A DNA stretch of 64,000 nt from Ottelia alismoides (Eukaryota; Streptophyta; Magnoliopsida; Alismatales; Hydrocharitaceae). Where the stretch lies: assembly GCA_037367405.1 (NCBI GenBank), contig JAZKJV010005753.1, positions 1,178,001 through 1,242,000 of the forward strand, in the 5' to 3' direction. The notes under the pieces were generated by a model, which was not told where the DNA came from, did not search any database, and saw only the letters and a list, made by a program, of their open reading frames with translations. Below are positions 34,261 to 44,959 of this stretch, piece after piece. The position numbers and the translations under genes were made by a program. Every line of letters starts with the position of its first letter. Within the stretch, counting starts at the first letter, position 1.

Positions 34261-34998
34261 CCCTCCTTAGATGGGGGGATAGGATCAGGTTCCTGCTGCT
34301 AAGAGGGAATGCAATCCATACAAGTATCATAATGCATCACATATGGACTCGAATAATAAGAAACCTTTTCTTTATTATTTTTTTTCATATGGTCCCGAGG
34401 TACAAAAATTGGAGAAAACAAAACTGGAGAAGAAATGGTGGCATTAGTACCACCCACAACATCAGACTTCATGGCATCTGTACCGCGCTCTGGCTCAGCA
34501 TCTCGAAGAATGGTGGCCTCACTACCACCTACTGCATCTGGAGAAATAGTGGCCTTAGTACCATCGATAGGATCAACACCCTTGGTGATGTCAGCAACAC
34601 CGTCATCATCATCAACAGCATCAGCACTGCTATCCTCGTCGTCTAGCACTCCTAGCTCATCATGGTGTCGTCGCTCAGACGAGGAGCCGCAGGATGGCAT
34701 CCTACCGCTCCTAAGTGATACAAAATCAGTATCACATGTATATGAAGAAATCTCACCAAATGACTAACTAGGAGCAGTGGTCTCTATGAACTGTACGTGC
34801 TCTGATTTCCTTTTGATGTTGTTCGGGTTGGGCTCGATAAGAGCGGGTATGGAGGCTTTGCCCTTTATGATCTCCCTCATCTCCTGGCGAAACTCGTCCA
34901 TCTCCCATCTAAAGGATGCTTGCTGGTTTGCGAGTAGGCATGCTAGATCATCAAGGGCTGGGTTCTCATAAGTTGGACCATGAGAACCAGATGGGTTG
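34261..34998 (-). pseudogene. A0 gag C-terminal tail
   Basis: Continues A0 on the far side of A1. From 34998 leftward: GPTYENPALDDLACLLANQQ and WEMDEFRQEMREIIKGKASI, then the acidic tail 34700-34299 (DDEDSSADAVDDDDG, then repeats of the DGTKAT/GGTNAT type). Homologous to 29690-29930 and 63499-64000. Cut at 34998 by A2. Confidence 0.82.
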
Positions 34999-37900
34999 TG
35001 ATGAATCCACGATTCATCGTCTTTATTCTTTCATTTTAGCTTCATTTTTGTAGTCAAATAACTGTAAATACCCACTAATTCCGTAAAGTTACCATTCTGC
35101 ATGCATTTGTTAAATATGCATTTAGAACACTTTTTGTACTTAAATGAAAGAAAACAAAGAAAAGAAAAATAAAGGATGTGTTTACAAAGTAAATACAAAC
35201 TGACCTGAATCCCGAGAGAAGGTCAAGACTTGACCTGATCGATCAGGAATAAAGTAGGGGGAGATAGGGTCTTTAATTTTAAAATCCGAAAATAATATAT
35301 ATATATATATATATATTCTCTATAGACTTCTATAAAACTTGTACTATTTTATTTGTACAAAAGTTGACCTCAAATTAAAAGATTTTTGTAAATGAAAATT
35401 ATAAAATAAAATGTGTTGTAAATAATAAAAATAATTTTAAAGCAAAATAATGTACATATTAAAACTAAACACAATAAAAAAAGCTGCAAGAGGATCATTG
35501 AAATACCAATTCCGGCTCCATACAAACTCAAATTGAACCAAACTCACTTACGTTATACTTTAAATTAAATTATCTTTTAAATGGTTGTGATTTCATAATT
35601 TTTGGAGTTACAGTTAAAAAGTTAGTTTTCTAGGGTGTTTTGTGCAATTTCACCATTATTTATTACATATATTTGTTCATATTTATTTTTATATACATAA
35701 TGTACATAAATATAAATATTTTTGTCATTAAAAATAAAATAAATATTAATATTAAATTAAAAAAAATTTTAAAATTATTTCTCTATTTGTACATGTGTAT
35801 ATTGTATTATATGCACATAATATTTGTATAAAACTATATTCCTTATATAAAAATAACCAAATAAATTAAATATCTAACATTAACTAATTTATTAAATTAA
35901 GAAATTGATATTCAATTATTTGATTTATTTGATTTATTTGATTTAAAGAACTTACCATGTATACAAGATTTTATTCCATACGTTTAATAGCCACCATTAA
36001 GGTGGCTAATTAATTTTTAGAAATTATTTAATATATTTATATTAATTAATTCCGAAATTTATTTTTAATTAATTAATTAATTTAGATATTTTAATAATTC
36101 ACCACTAAACACCTCCTCTTTTGTACATTATTTTCTATTTGAATTTTCTTCTCTTTTTAATGGGATCCTCCTCCTTTCATTTTTTGATCAATCTTTAGTG
36201 GAGAGGAGCCCAATCTATGAGAGCTATCTTGTTGAAGAAGGATGCCCAGCCTCTGAGCCATCCGATGATAGCACATCGGTCCTCATTGAGGCCATCATGG
36301 CGTATTCGACCTCAAGGTGAGATCCAATTTTTCTGTCGTTTCTTTAGTGTAACTGTGGCGTAGTTTTTATTTTAATTAAGCTTGTAGATCATTAAAAATC
36401 TCAAAAAATTCCATATCACATTTCCAACCTGAGTGCGATTTTTCACCTCATCTCACGACGTCTCCATTTCATGTTCTATCTCACGCAACCACACACCTAC
36501 GACCATATACGGTGGTCGGAGATTCGGATCCTGTTCTCGCTTTCCATTGGATCTCCGTTCACGCCTCCTATTTTGTTTATAAATATAAGAAACAAAAGAA
36601 ATTATTGCAAATGCTTTTTTCTCTAATATTTCTATTAAAGGAAAAAAATTAAGTTCTCTTTCTAACTGTTGTTTTCTAGGAAAATAAAAAAATTTATCAA
36701 AAAAATTAAAAAAGAGAGATCTCTACTAGTCCTACTTAAAAATAAAAATAAAAAAAACAAATTTTCTAATCTATTACAGTTCTGTTTTACAAAAGAAAAA
36801 AATAATAAAAAAATATAACAAGTCTGTAGCCTCCGCCGCCCGTCCAAAGTGCGCCTCTGCCGACTGCCGTGGGCGGCGCTTGAAGGACGCAACACCTCCG
36901 ACGTACCGTCGCAGCTTAGCCATCCCCGGCTCCCCTCTATGGAGTGCGGCCGCTCCGTGGCCATCCTTGCCAGGCGACGCACGCCGCCGCTACGCGGTTG
37001 CCTCTGCGATCATGCCCTTGATCAACCACGTTGCGCCACCATTTCACCTCGGCGCCCAACCGCATCTCCGCAAGAGCCATCGAGACCAGCCGTGCATCGC
37101 CCTGAGATTGACCAGAACCTCCAGCCAACTCCACCGACGAACTCCTCCATCGCCTCGACCATAAAACGCCTCCCTCCACGCGGAACGCTCGCTGCAACCA
37201 CCCCCGTTCTCTCATGCACCTCCCACGGCTTGTGAGAGGGAGTAGGGGCGACGACTCTTCTTCCTTTTGATTGAACGAAGAGGAGCAAATGAACCCTAGT
37301 GGGGTCATTGAAATAAAAAAAAGATTTCGAAACATTACATGAAGACCTTCGAGACTTCTTAAAAATTGTGAATCAATCCCTCTTCTCCTTCAAGTCACGT
37401 GTGTCACATGCCTTATCGGGGTAATTTACACTTTCATTCGCAAGCTTATTTATTATTATATTTGGATGTAAAAACTTTCAATATTCGTACTTTAGCCCCT
37501 ATGTTTCCAGAACTTTAATTGCATGCTCTATTCATCAAAAATAAATGATATATGTGCTTTAAAAATTTTCAAAAAATTGTATATGTTCCTTCTATGGTCT
37601 TCTTTATTGTAAAAACTTTTCATAGCATTATGTTGACATTTGATATTTCTTTTAAAAAAATTTGTGTCTTTTTTCTACCCGAAATCAGAAATTTTATAAA
37701 TATTAAAAAAATTGCTTAAAAATTACAAAAAAATATTATAGGTGTGTTTTACTGTGTTTGAATTTCTATCCAATTTTCATACATAGATCATTTATAAAAC
37801 TTTAAAAAAATGAAAAAAATGAAAAAAAAACCAAAAAAAATGTAGAAAATTTTAGAAAAATCCAAAAATTGTGTTTCTAGTCTCTATTTGTCACTCATTC

Positions 37901-38442
37901 TTTGTACTTTAGCTTAAAAATAATTTCTAGGAGTATTGGACTTTAAATTCTTTTTAAGTTACAAAATACTCTAGGCTGATCACTGTTTTCAATATTTTTC
38001 ATTGTTTCATTTTTAGAAAATCACAAAAATATCAGAAAATTGAAAAAAAAATACCAAAAATATTTTAAAATACATAAAATACAAAAATAATTTATTTGGA
38101 CTTTTCTGTATATTTTTTATTATTTTAAAAAATACAAAAATAGTGTGGTGTTGTGTAATTTATCCTTTGTGCTTCTTTTGAAAAATAAACAAAATAAAAA
38201 TTCGAAAACCGCTAAAATTTTTTTTAGAAATATACATAGTTTTTTCAATCGTGCTCCTTGTGTTCGACCCTGATCGCTATACCAGGTAAATAGAATAACA
38301 AAACCACTTACATTTGCTTGTCATTGATTTATCTTTTATTAAGTGGTTAAAAAATAATTTTTCTCATTGACAGATTCAAGTGGTTGAGAACAACGACCAT
38401 TGAGTAATTAATCTCCTCGACATGTCGAAATCCATGTCATCA
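34999..38442 (+). repeat. 5' LTR of A2
   Basis: 3444 bp, TGATGAATCC...TGTCATCA. It holds an AT dinucleotide run (35295-35316), a possible TATA region at 36573-36588 (tttataaatataag), a GC-rich block (36830-37260), and near its end CTCCTTGTGTTCGACCC with ACCAGGTAAA (38268-38290). ORFs on both strands of the GC-rich block look like shadows. Confidence 0.88.
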
Positions 38443-38445
38443 AAA

Positions 38446-38463
38446 TGACGTCGTTGCTGGGGG
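38446..38463 (+). other. degraded primer-binding site of A2
   Basis: TGACGTCGTTGCTGGGGG, three bases after the LTR end. It differs from the Athila PBS mainly by G-to-A and C-to-T changes, the pattern of methylated-cytosine decay. Confidence 0.8.
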
Positions 38464-38711
38464 GTACATAATTGTAGTCATTTTTAACTTTGTGATATTT
38501 GTCTCTATGTATTATAATTTTTTTCTGACCTTATATTATTGGATTTTTGTGCGAGGATCTACTAGGAGGACGACTTGGAGTTTCTTTTTGGAGAACTTGC
38601 ACAGGAGGTAGAATAAGGACGAGAAGAAGACTTTTATTTTATTTGAGAGAACAATTAAGATACTTGTAATAATTTAGGACTTTGGATTTGTTGGACACTT
38701 GTACTTTTCTC

Positions 38712-38752
38712 GAGGTCTGTTTCTCCAAGTGCCGATGCACGTGGGAGACCTC
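38712..38752 (+). ncRNA. conserved leader hairpin (A2)
   Basis: Outer stem GAGGTCT with AGACCTC, inner stem-loop GTGC-CGAT-GCAC. Same length and placement as A1 32807-32847, about 250 nt after the PBS. Confidence 0.65.
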
Positions 38753-39537
38753 ACAGATGTTTTCTGTGTTTTTGATTTCACCGTTATAACTTGCTACTTG
38801 ATTCTCCAAACTGCTTATCTGTTCTATAGAACGTAATTGGACCTTACTAAAAATTAATTGAAAAAGTTAGCTTAATTAAATCTGAGACCACACAGTGTGA
38901 GGAGTTACATACACTCCTGGCAGGACCCGTTGTGGTGGGCACCGAGTGACTCCCACGATCGATCTCCGGACTAGATTCGATTAGCTAACTATTGTTCTTC
39001 ACGATCAATAGAAGATGCTCGTCTAAGGACGATTTCCACATGCATCATTTAGTTAGTTTACTTTCTATATTTAATTTTATGCGCGGATCAAATTGCAAGT
39101 AGAGTTCTTGAGTAAGGTATGCATTTTTTAGTCTCTGCATGCATCGTCATATTTGACTGTGCATTGGATTTTTCGACTTCATACCCCTGTTTTTGGACTC
39201 AAATTAATTAAAGAGGAAATCGGAAAGGTCGGTAGGCATTATCTTCGAAAAAATCCAAAAAAACGAAAATAAATAAAATTGGGACTGCTAATTGAACTTG
39301 AATTTTAAAATTAAACGTAACCGATTCATCATTATACTGGGAGAGCAAACCCCCTCATTGTTTGCGCCTTTAATTGCTCGTGTACACACTAAGGAGTAGT
39401 GTCCATGCCCCATTAAGCCTCCTAAGTGTTTGTACAGCTTTTGTTTGATTATCTAAATTCTAAAAATTTACAAGATAAATGACCGCATCTTCACGGTCTT
39501 GACATTGCATTGAGTAGGTGAATTAGGGGTTTGCATT

Positions 39538-40530
39538 GTGTTTGTATGTATTTGGTGTGAGTCAGTTACGTTCATCTTCTATAGATCATTCTCTGTCACC
39601 TTCTCTCTCCTTCACTCTATTTCTATCCCACCCTCCCTCCCTTCATTTCCCTCTCGTTATGATGGGTCACATTCCATTCCAGCCGGATTTTGCGGCTTCT
39701 TCATTTCATTCCCATCATGCTCGCCCACTCTCTTGGAGGTCGGAACTCCGATCGGCATCCCATCTTCTCCCTACCCATCTTCTTCCTATTCACATTCCCA
39801 TTCAGAACATGTTGTGAGTGATGCCTGAGGAGACCAGATTAATCAAACACAAAATCCGGGTGATTACCTTGCTAAGATGAGAGTGCATTCCATAAGAGAT
39901 CAAATGGGGCAGTTGCAAGCTTTAGATGAATTCTATCCTACGATGATGGATGAGCACCAAGATCATGAAGCACATTACGCTTATACATTGAGCCCCTTCA
40001 TTTTGGATTTAGAGTTCATTAATCTACTACCAAAATTTTCAGGAGGAGTGCATGAGGAACCATATCTGCATATATCTGAGTTTGAGGATTTTTGTGAATC
40101 ACGATCATACCTTGATATCACTTCTGAGGATCTGATGTTGATGACCTTCCCTTTCTCGCTTCAGACTAGAGCTTTGAGATAGCATAGAGAATTAGCGAGG
40201 AAGATTTCTACATGGGGAGATTTACGATCATTATTTTTTCAGAGATTTTACCCCCAGCGTAGAGAAGATTTAATGCGATCTTGTATTCATGATTTTTCAG
40301 TTGACCCCCAGGATCCAGTGAGAAATTCATGGTTGAAGTTACTTGATCTTTTCATGTGATTTCTAGATCATGGATTTTTAGTGACTGACATTGTCCAAAT
40401 CACCATGAGGGCGATAACCGCAGATCAGATTGCATATGTTATTACCTCGTGTGGTGGTTCACACCATAGTCCCGACCTGAATTTATTTTATACCATCTTG
40501 GGAAAACTTTTAGACCTTTCGTATACATGA
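39538..40530 (+). pseudogene. A2 gag
   Basis: The N-terminal part (39538-39860) is Ser/His-rich, in two frames. The core begins at ATG 39877: LSPFILDLEFINLLPKFSGG, then EEPYLHISEFEDFCE and MTFPFSLQTRALR, a stop at 40180-40182 where a Trp codon is expected, then HRELARKISTWGDLRSLFFQ. More stops follow near 40358 and 40528. It aligns with the A1 gag core (LLPCFHGLATDEPHLHLQEF ... SLVDRATNWLKHL). Confidence 0.85.
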
Positions 40531-40741
40531 GATGATTTATTTGGGGGCAATACATGAGGGAGAGATGACAGCTGTTGAGTGTGACTCACCATTCCGATTC
40601 AGACATCACACACCAATCAGAGGATATGGATGCTATTACTTTTATTATGATGGATGTGTTGATTACCATTGTGAGTCTTCAGAGCCGAACATTGGATTTA
40701 CAGCCAGAATTTTGAGTTACTCCCATTTTTCATGTTGATGA

Positions 40742-41629
40742 TTCTTGGATTCTAGATCTCATAAGATCCCAAAAATAGAGGAGGATCCCACATTTCAGTC
40801 GTCCTTTGAGGCATTCCAGTGTCCATGCCCAGTTGATTCAGGATCCTTTCTTCAGAAGAACTTCTCATATTCAGATATACATTTGGATTCATCTCAGCAT
40901 AGAGAGCTAGATGAGGGACCGCTTTTTGACTTGACAGACATGGATAGTCCCATATCTGAGCCGTGTGTCCTTCCATTTGCTGAGGTCGATATATTTTTGG
41001 AGGACTTGATATTTGACAGCATAGATCCCCAGTTTCTTGATGATTTAGAATTACTCTCCGAGGGTTATCTGCGAGAGGAAGCCACGGACCTTGTGTACTC
41101 GGTTTCACTTTCTGGGAGTGCATTTGATCTGTTGGATCACGAGATCGAGTCTTCTGATATTTCTGGTTATGAGAATGATTTTTCTCTCCTAGACGACCCT
41201 CACAAGGATGACACTATCTTTGAGGTATTCGATGATTTCACTGATTTGCCTACATTATATGGATCGGGTATCAGCCTTTTTAGTGAGTCTCTTGATCTTG
41301 ATCTTCCTTATCTATTAGAGACGGTGATTGATGTGGAGGATTCATTTATAGGTCCTTCCTTTTGCACGTTCAACTTATTCGGCTCTGCCCTTTCACTCCA
41401 TTCAAATCTTAAGCCAACGATTTCTTTTGTGCTACTGGAGCTCGATTTCATCTTCCAATATCTCTACCCGATAGCAGACACCCTCCTCATTGTTTACCTA
41501 GGTGTCATAGTTCACTCTATTGAATTCATTTTTGTTCTCTCACTGAGACTCCAACAACAGTACAATATTTGCCTCACAGATACTGTCCTGAACCTATACG
41601 ACATTATCCTAGCCTTTGTGCCCAGCTAG
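40742..41629 (+). CDS. A2 acidic ORF of unknown function
   Basis: Open for 296 codons after a TGA at 40739-40741; the first ATG is 40940 (230 codons). Residues up to about 215 are very rich in Asp, Glu, Ser and Leu (DLPTLYGSGISLFSESLDLD); the last 80 are hydrophobic and could hold one or two membrane segments (FVLLELDFIFQYLYPIADTL, LLIVYLGVIVHSIEFIFVL). It sits where protease-RT would be. Amino-acid bias recalls the acidic protease-RT spacer of A1/A3, but I see no clear alignment. It may be a spacer derivative, an env-like leftover or chance; its length in a decayed element is notable. Confidence 0.5.
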   Translation, partial: FLDSRSHKIPKIEEDPTFQSSFEAFQCPCPVDSGSFLQKNFSYSDIHLDSSQHRELDEGPLFDLTDMDSPISEPCVLPFAEVDIFLEDLIFDSIDPQFLDDLELLSEGYLREEATDLVYSVSLSGSAFDLLDHEIESSDISGYENDFSLLDDPHKDDTIFEVFDDFTDLPTLYGSGISLFSESLDLDLPYLLETVIDVEDSFIGPSFCTFNLFGSALSLHSNLKPTISFVLLELDFIFQYLYPIADTLLIVYLGVIVHSIEFIFVLSLRLQQQYNICLTDTVLNLYDIILAFVPS

Positions 41630-41744
41630 GGGAGTAAACTCTAGAGCTTGTTGAGAGGCACCTCAACATTGTTCACATATGTATAGATCTGTTTGTCCAT
41701 ATCATGCATTCTTTCTCACACCTCATATTCATCTCATGATTGTG

Positions 41745-41950
41745 CTATACTTAGGGTGTACTTTACCCTAATTATAGGGCGGGTGTCAGACCTGTGATTA
41801 TTTATCTTACTCTTTTTACGTATGTTTTGTTGCTTATACTTAGGGATATTTTACCCTAAGTATAGGTGACGTAAACTCTGCACATTCTACCCCTCGGTTT
41901 TCATTTTGTGTACATTCTCTATACTTAGGATTACTTGATCCTAGGTATAG
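41745..41950 (+). repeat. three-hairpin array with PPT-like edges (A2)
   Basis: Hairpins at 41745-41777, 41833-41866 and 41919-41950, the reverse complement and reverse order of the A1 and A3 arrays, as expected from A2's orientation. The loop of the last is TTACTTGA, the complement of TCAAGTAA. Edges read GTATAGGGCG and GTATAGGGGG; an unpaired copy, AAGTATAGGGGGG, lies at 42088-42100. Confidence 0.88.
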
Positions 41951-44198
41951 GGGGATCACCGACTTCCATTGATTTTATTTTATCATTTGTCATAGTAATA
42001 TAATATTCTTTTCACTTTTCTATACTTTGCACGAGTTCTGTCTTTCTTTGCAACTCTTTGATCACTATGAGGACATAGTCGAGTCAAGTATAGGGGGGTA
42101 TCGTATATATTGTATATATACTTTAGCCATAACTCATACTTTCATATTTAAAATATGGCTAAAATACAAATAAATACTTGTAAAAAATCTAGTAAAAAGA
42201 TGTAGAAATTTCCTCATTTTTTGTACGTACTAACTAATTAGTCAGTTTAAAATATTTTGAAAAATATTTTGAAAATAGTGTGTGGGTCCGGATGGAGACG
42301 TGTCCTTTGTCGATTTGTATGCCGGATCCAGATGATACCCCTCTTAGTGAGAAGCTCCCCTTATGTGAGCCCACTGTTGGTCAAGAGGGGAGCGTGTGTG
42401 CTCCAACTACAAGCGACATAGGGTGTCGAGTTCCCATGGAATCCTTCATGCATCCAGTGTCGTGGATTGTAAAAGTTTTTCTTTCTATGTGAAATAAAAT
42501 CATTTTGTAAAACCCTTTTCAAATGTTTTGAAGATGGTTGAAAAATTATTTTGAAAATCTATATATACTGTTTGAGAAATGTTTACGAAATTGTTTTCAA
42601 ATGATTGTAAAATTGTGTGAAAAATTATTTTGGACTATAATTTTAAAAATTATTTGTAAAATGATTTTCAAATAATTTTGAGGAATATATGGATAACAAA
42701 AAAATTTTGAAAAAAAATAATTAATAAAAATCCAACTGTGTATATATACCTGTATATATTACTCAAGTTGTAAATCCGTTCAACTTATTCTTGTAAATAA
42801 TGGACCCACTCTTGTGTAAATATGTGTATATCTTATCCCTACCCCTTATTGAAAAAATGTGTATATACTTGTATATATTACTAACTATTTGCATAAAAAA
42901 TCCTTTTGCATGTGCATCATTTTTCAAAAATCCATAAAAATTTCAAAATTTGAAAAATGTTTCACAAAAAGAATTTGCTTTCTTTTCTTTGCATAGTACA
43001 TATTTTCTTGCATTGACATGTGCATTTTTTAGGATAATTTTGACATTTAAACTAAGTATGGAATAAATTTGAAGAATGGAGCTTAGTTATACTTTAATCC
43101 ACTTAATTTCAGAGGAACCTTATAAGAATTGGAGTTAAGACTTTTCAGGTCCTAGTGACTTAATTCTGTGAGTCCATAAGACTATGTTCACATGTCATCT
43201 TGATTAGTCTAAGTAAAATATTTAACAACACACACATGATTCTTTCAGACCGTGGCTTACCTTGGACAAGCACTCTACACGTAGCTCTTCAAGGAGGAGG
43301 TAGTAAGAGGGTGAATCTTTTGTCTTGGGGTAGCATACGAGGGTAGTACATCAGGGTGGAAACTCTTGTCCTCCTCTAGGGAGGGAAGTGTGTCTTAACC
43401 TTGTTTGGTGATGTTGAGGTCTAAAGACATGAGATGTTGAGGTCTAAAGACATGATGCTATGGGATTGCAATAATGCTTCAAAAGACGTACAGTCTACTG
43501 GCTCAAGAGGAAAAACTCCTTATGTACATACTGCATCATGTATATATTTTCAAAAAAAATGAAAAATGCAGAATCTCCATAAGTGGACATGCCTGATTGA
43601 AAATTAAAATGCCTGCTCGAGTGTATGTACAAGTGAAAAAAAAGAACAAAATCTTCAAAGTCAAATATTTGTGAGCTTGCAGCGGATGACTTAGCTACAC
43701 TTGTCTTGCATCTAAGGATAGGTAGATACATTGGTTACCGTCCATTCTCTTCTCCATCCCCTTCTCTTGAGATGGTTGTACTAGAACTTAGAAGGAAATA
43801 TCCCTGCTCCTCGAGGTAAAAGTTGCTAGATTGAGGGATTAGAGTACCTTGTTGAGAGAAGCTGCTTCTTTGCTACTTTTGCGAATAGGAGCTATATTTC
43901 ACTTAAATCGTACAAGTAACAAGTCATAGTCATAAGAATTTGTGTATTTAGACTTGTTCTAATTTGACTTTCAAGGAGACCTGAATAGGAGTCTTGTGGA
44001 ACTTAGAGGCTGTTAGGTTTTTAATCCATTTCCTATTATGGTTCCGACACACTAATAATACAAAGGTCCGACAGAGCTCCACACTACATTTTTAGGAAGA
44101 TAAGTTTAAAAGTCAACATTTTTCTAACTTCTTTCCTTTTTATTTTCTTTATTTTTATTTCACTTATTTTCCAAATAATTGTTTGCTAAGGGACTAGT
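41951..44198 (+). other. A2 3' region, non-coding
   Basis: Matches inverted A1 20546-22280 in order: the TCAAGTATAGGGGGG motif, a long AT-rich stretch with many ttttgaaaa motifs (42230-43000), then the conserved block 43020-44170. No ORF beyond chance. Confidence 0.7.
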
Positions 44199-44536
44199 AA
44201 AGGTAAAGTATAGAGGAATGATGAATCCATGATTTGTCGCCTTTATTATTTTATTTTAGCTTCATTTCCGTAGTCAAATACCTGTAAATACCCACTAATT
44301 CCATAAAATTACCATTTTGCATGCATTTGTTAAATATGCATTTTAACACTTTCTGTACTTAAATAAAAGAATAAAGAAGAAAATAAAAAGAAAAGAAAAA
44401 TAAAGGACATGTTTACGAAGTAAATACAGACTGACCCGAACCCTGAGAGAAGGTCAAGACTTGACTCGATCAACCAAGAATAAAGTAGGGGGAGACAGGG
44501 TCTTTAATCTAAAAATCCCAAAATAATTTATATATA
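44199..44536 (+). repeat. A2 polypurine tract and truncated 3' LTR
   Basis: Tract AAAGGTAAAGTATAGAGGAA (44199-44218 region), then LTR start TGATGAATCC at 44219. Matches the 5' LTR up to about 44536 (A2 35300), where similarity stops at an AT run; the remaining 3.1 kb is lost. Confidence 0.85.
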
Positions 44537-44647
44537 CTGGGTCTTTAGAAATTTGTTTAATATTTGATTCGAATTCGGATTCAAAATTTTTTAATGAATT
44601 GAATATGAATCTAAGTGGATTCGAATGTATTAGATTCGATTAGCACC
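44537..44647. other. short unassigned stretch
   Basis: 111 bp between two broken elements, with repeated gattcgaat/gaattcgg motifs. It may be the end of a DNA transposon, but no second terminus or target duplication can be shown. Confidence 0.4.
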
Positions 44648-44959
44648 CCTTCCAACATCACATGAGATCTCATTATCTCGTGAGATCTCATATCTAATGA
44701 TATTTCCAAGATTTACAACAATTTTGTAAATTTTTTCACAAAAATAATTCATAATTATATTGTGAAATTAGCAATCATGCCATTGGAAAAATGTGAATCA
44801 AATTCACATCCCAAAACAAAATGTAAATTATATTTTCAATTAATTATACAATGTGAATCCAATTCACATCCATAATTAATTAACAAATATAAATCACAAT
44901 ATGCTCTCTCTAATATATTATAAATCGCATTTATAATATATATTGTTAATATGGATATT
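44648..44959 (-). repeat. copia LTR fragment (C1/S2 family), inverted
   Basis: The reverse complement matches the loop-3 palindrome zone of the copia LTR and the block after it: arms of the GTGAAT...ATTCAC type recur at 44808-44825 and 44858-44875. Cut on the right by the A3 LTR. Confidence 0.8.

Larger units (their letters stand above)
9653..34998 (-). mobile_element. Athila-like Ty3/gypsy element A0, heavily interrupted
   Basis: The oldest visible element, read right to left. Its pieces are 34998-34261 (gag tail), 19141-15320 (protease, RT, RNase H, integrase) and 10981-9653 (integrase end and 3' region). It is broken by A1 (TSD CTGGG), by mitochondrial DNA (10982-15319), by C1 at its left edge and by A2 at its right edge. 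Its LTRs are not visible. RT, protease and integrase motifs match the Athila/Cyclops branch of Ty3/gypsy. Confidence 0.88.
34999..44536 (+). mobile_element. A2, Athila-related element with gag but no pol
   Basis: Opposite orientation to A0, A1 and A3. Full 5' LTR (34999-38442), degraded tRNA-Asp-type PBS, leader hairpin, gag remnant, an acidic ORF, inverted hairpin array, PPT and a truncated 3' LTR (44219-44536). No protease, RT or integrase can be found between gag and the 3' region, so it resembles the terminal-repeat-with-gag (TR-GAG) non-autonomous type. The right end is lost, so its target duplication cannot be tested; the left flank is ggttg. Confidence 0.85.

Noticed and set aside
36849..37235. 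128-codon ORF and overlapping ORFs on both strands
   Set aside because: GC-rich LTR block with few stops in any frame; no family member repeats the same frame.
44537..44647. DNA transposon end
   Set aside because: Only one possible terminus and no target duplication; left as unassigned.
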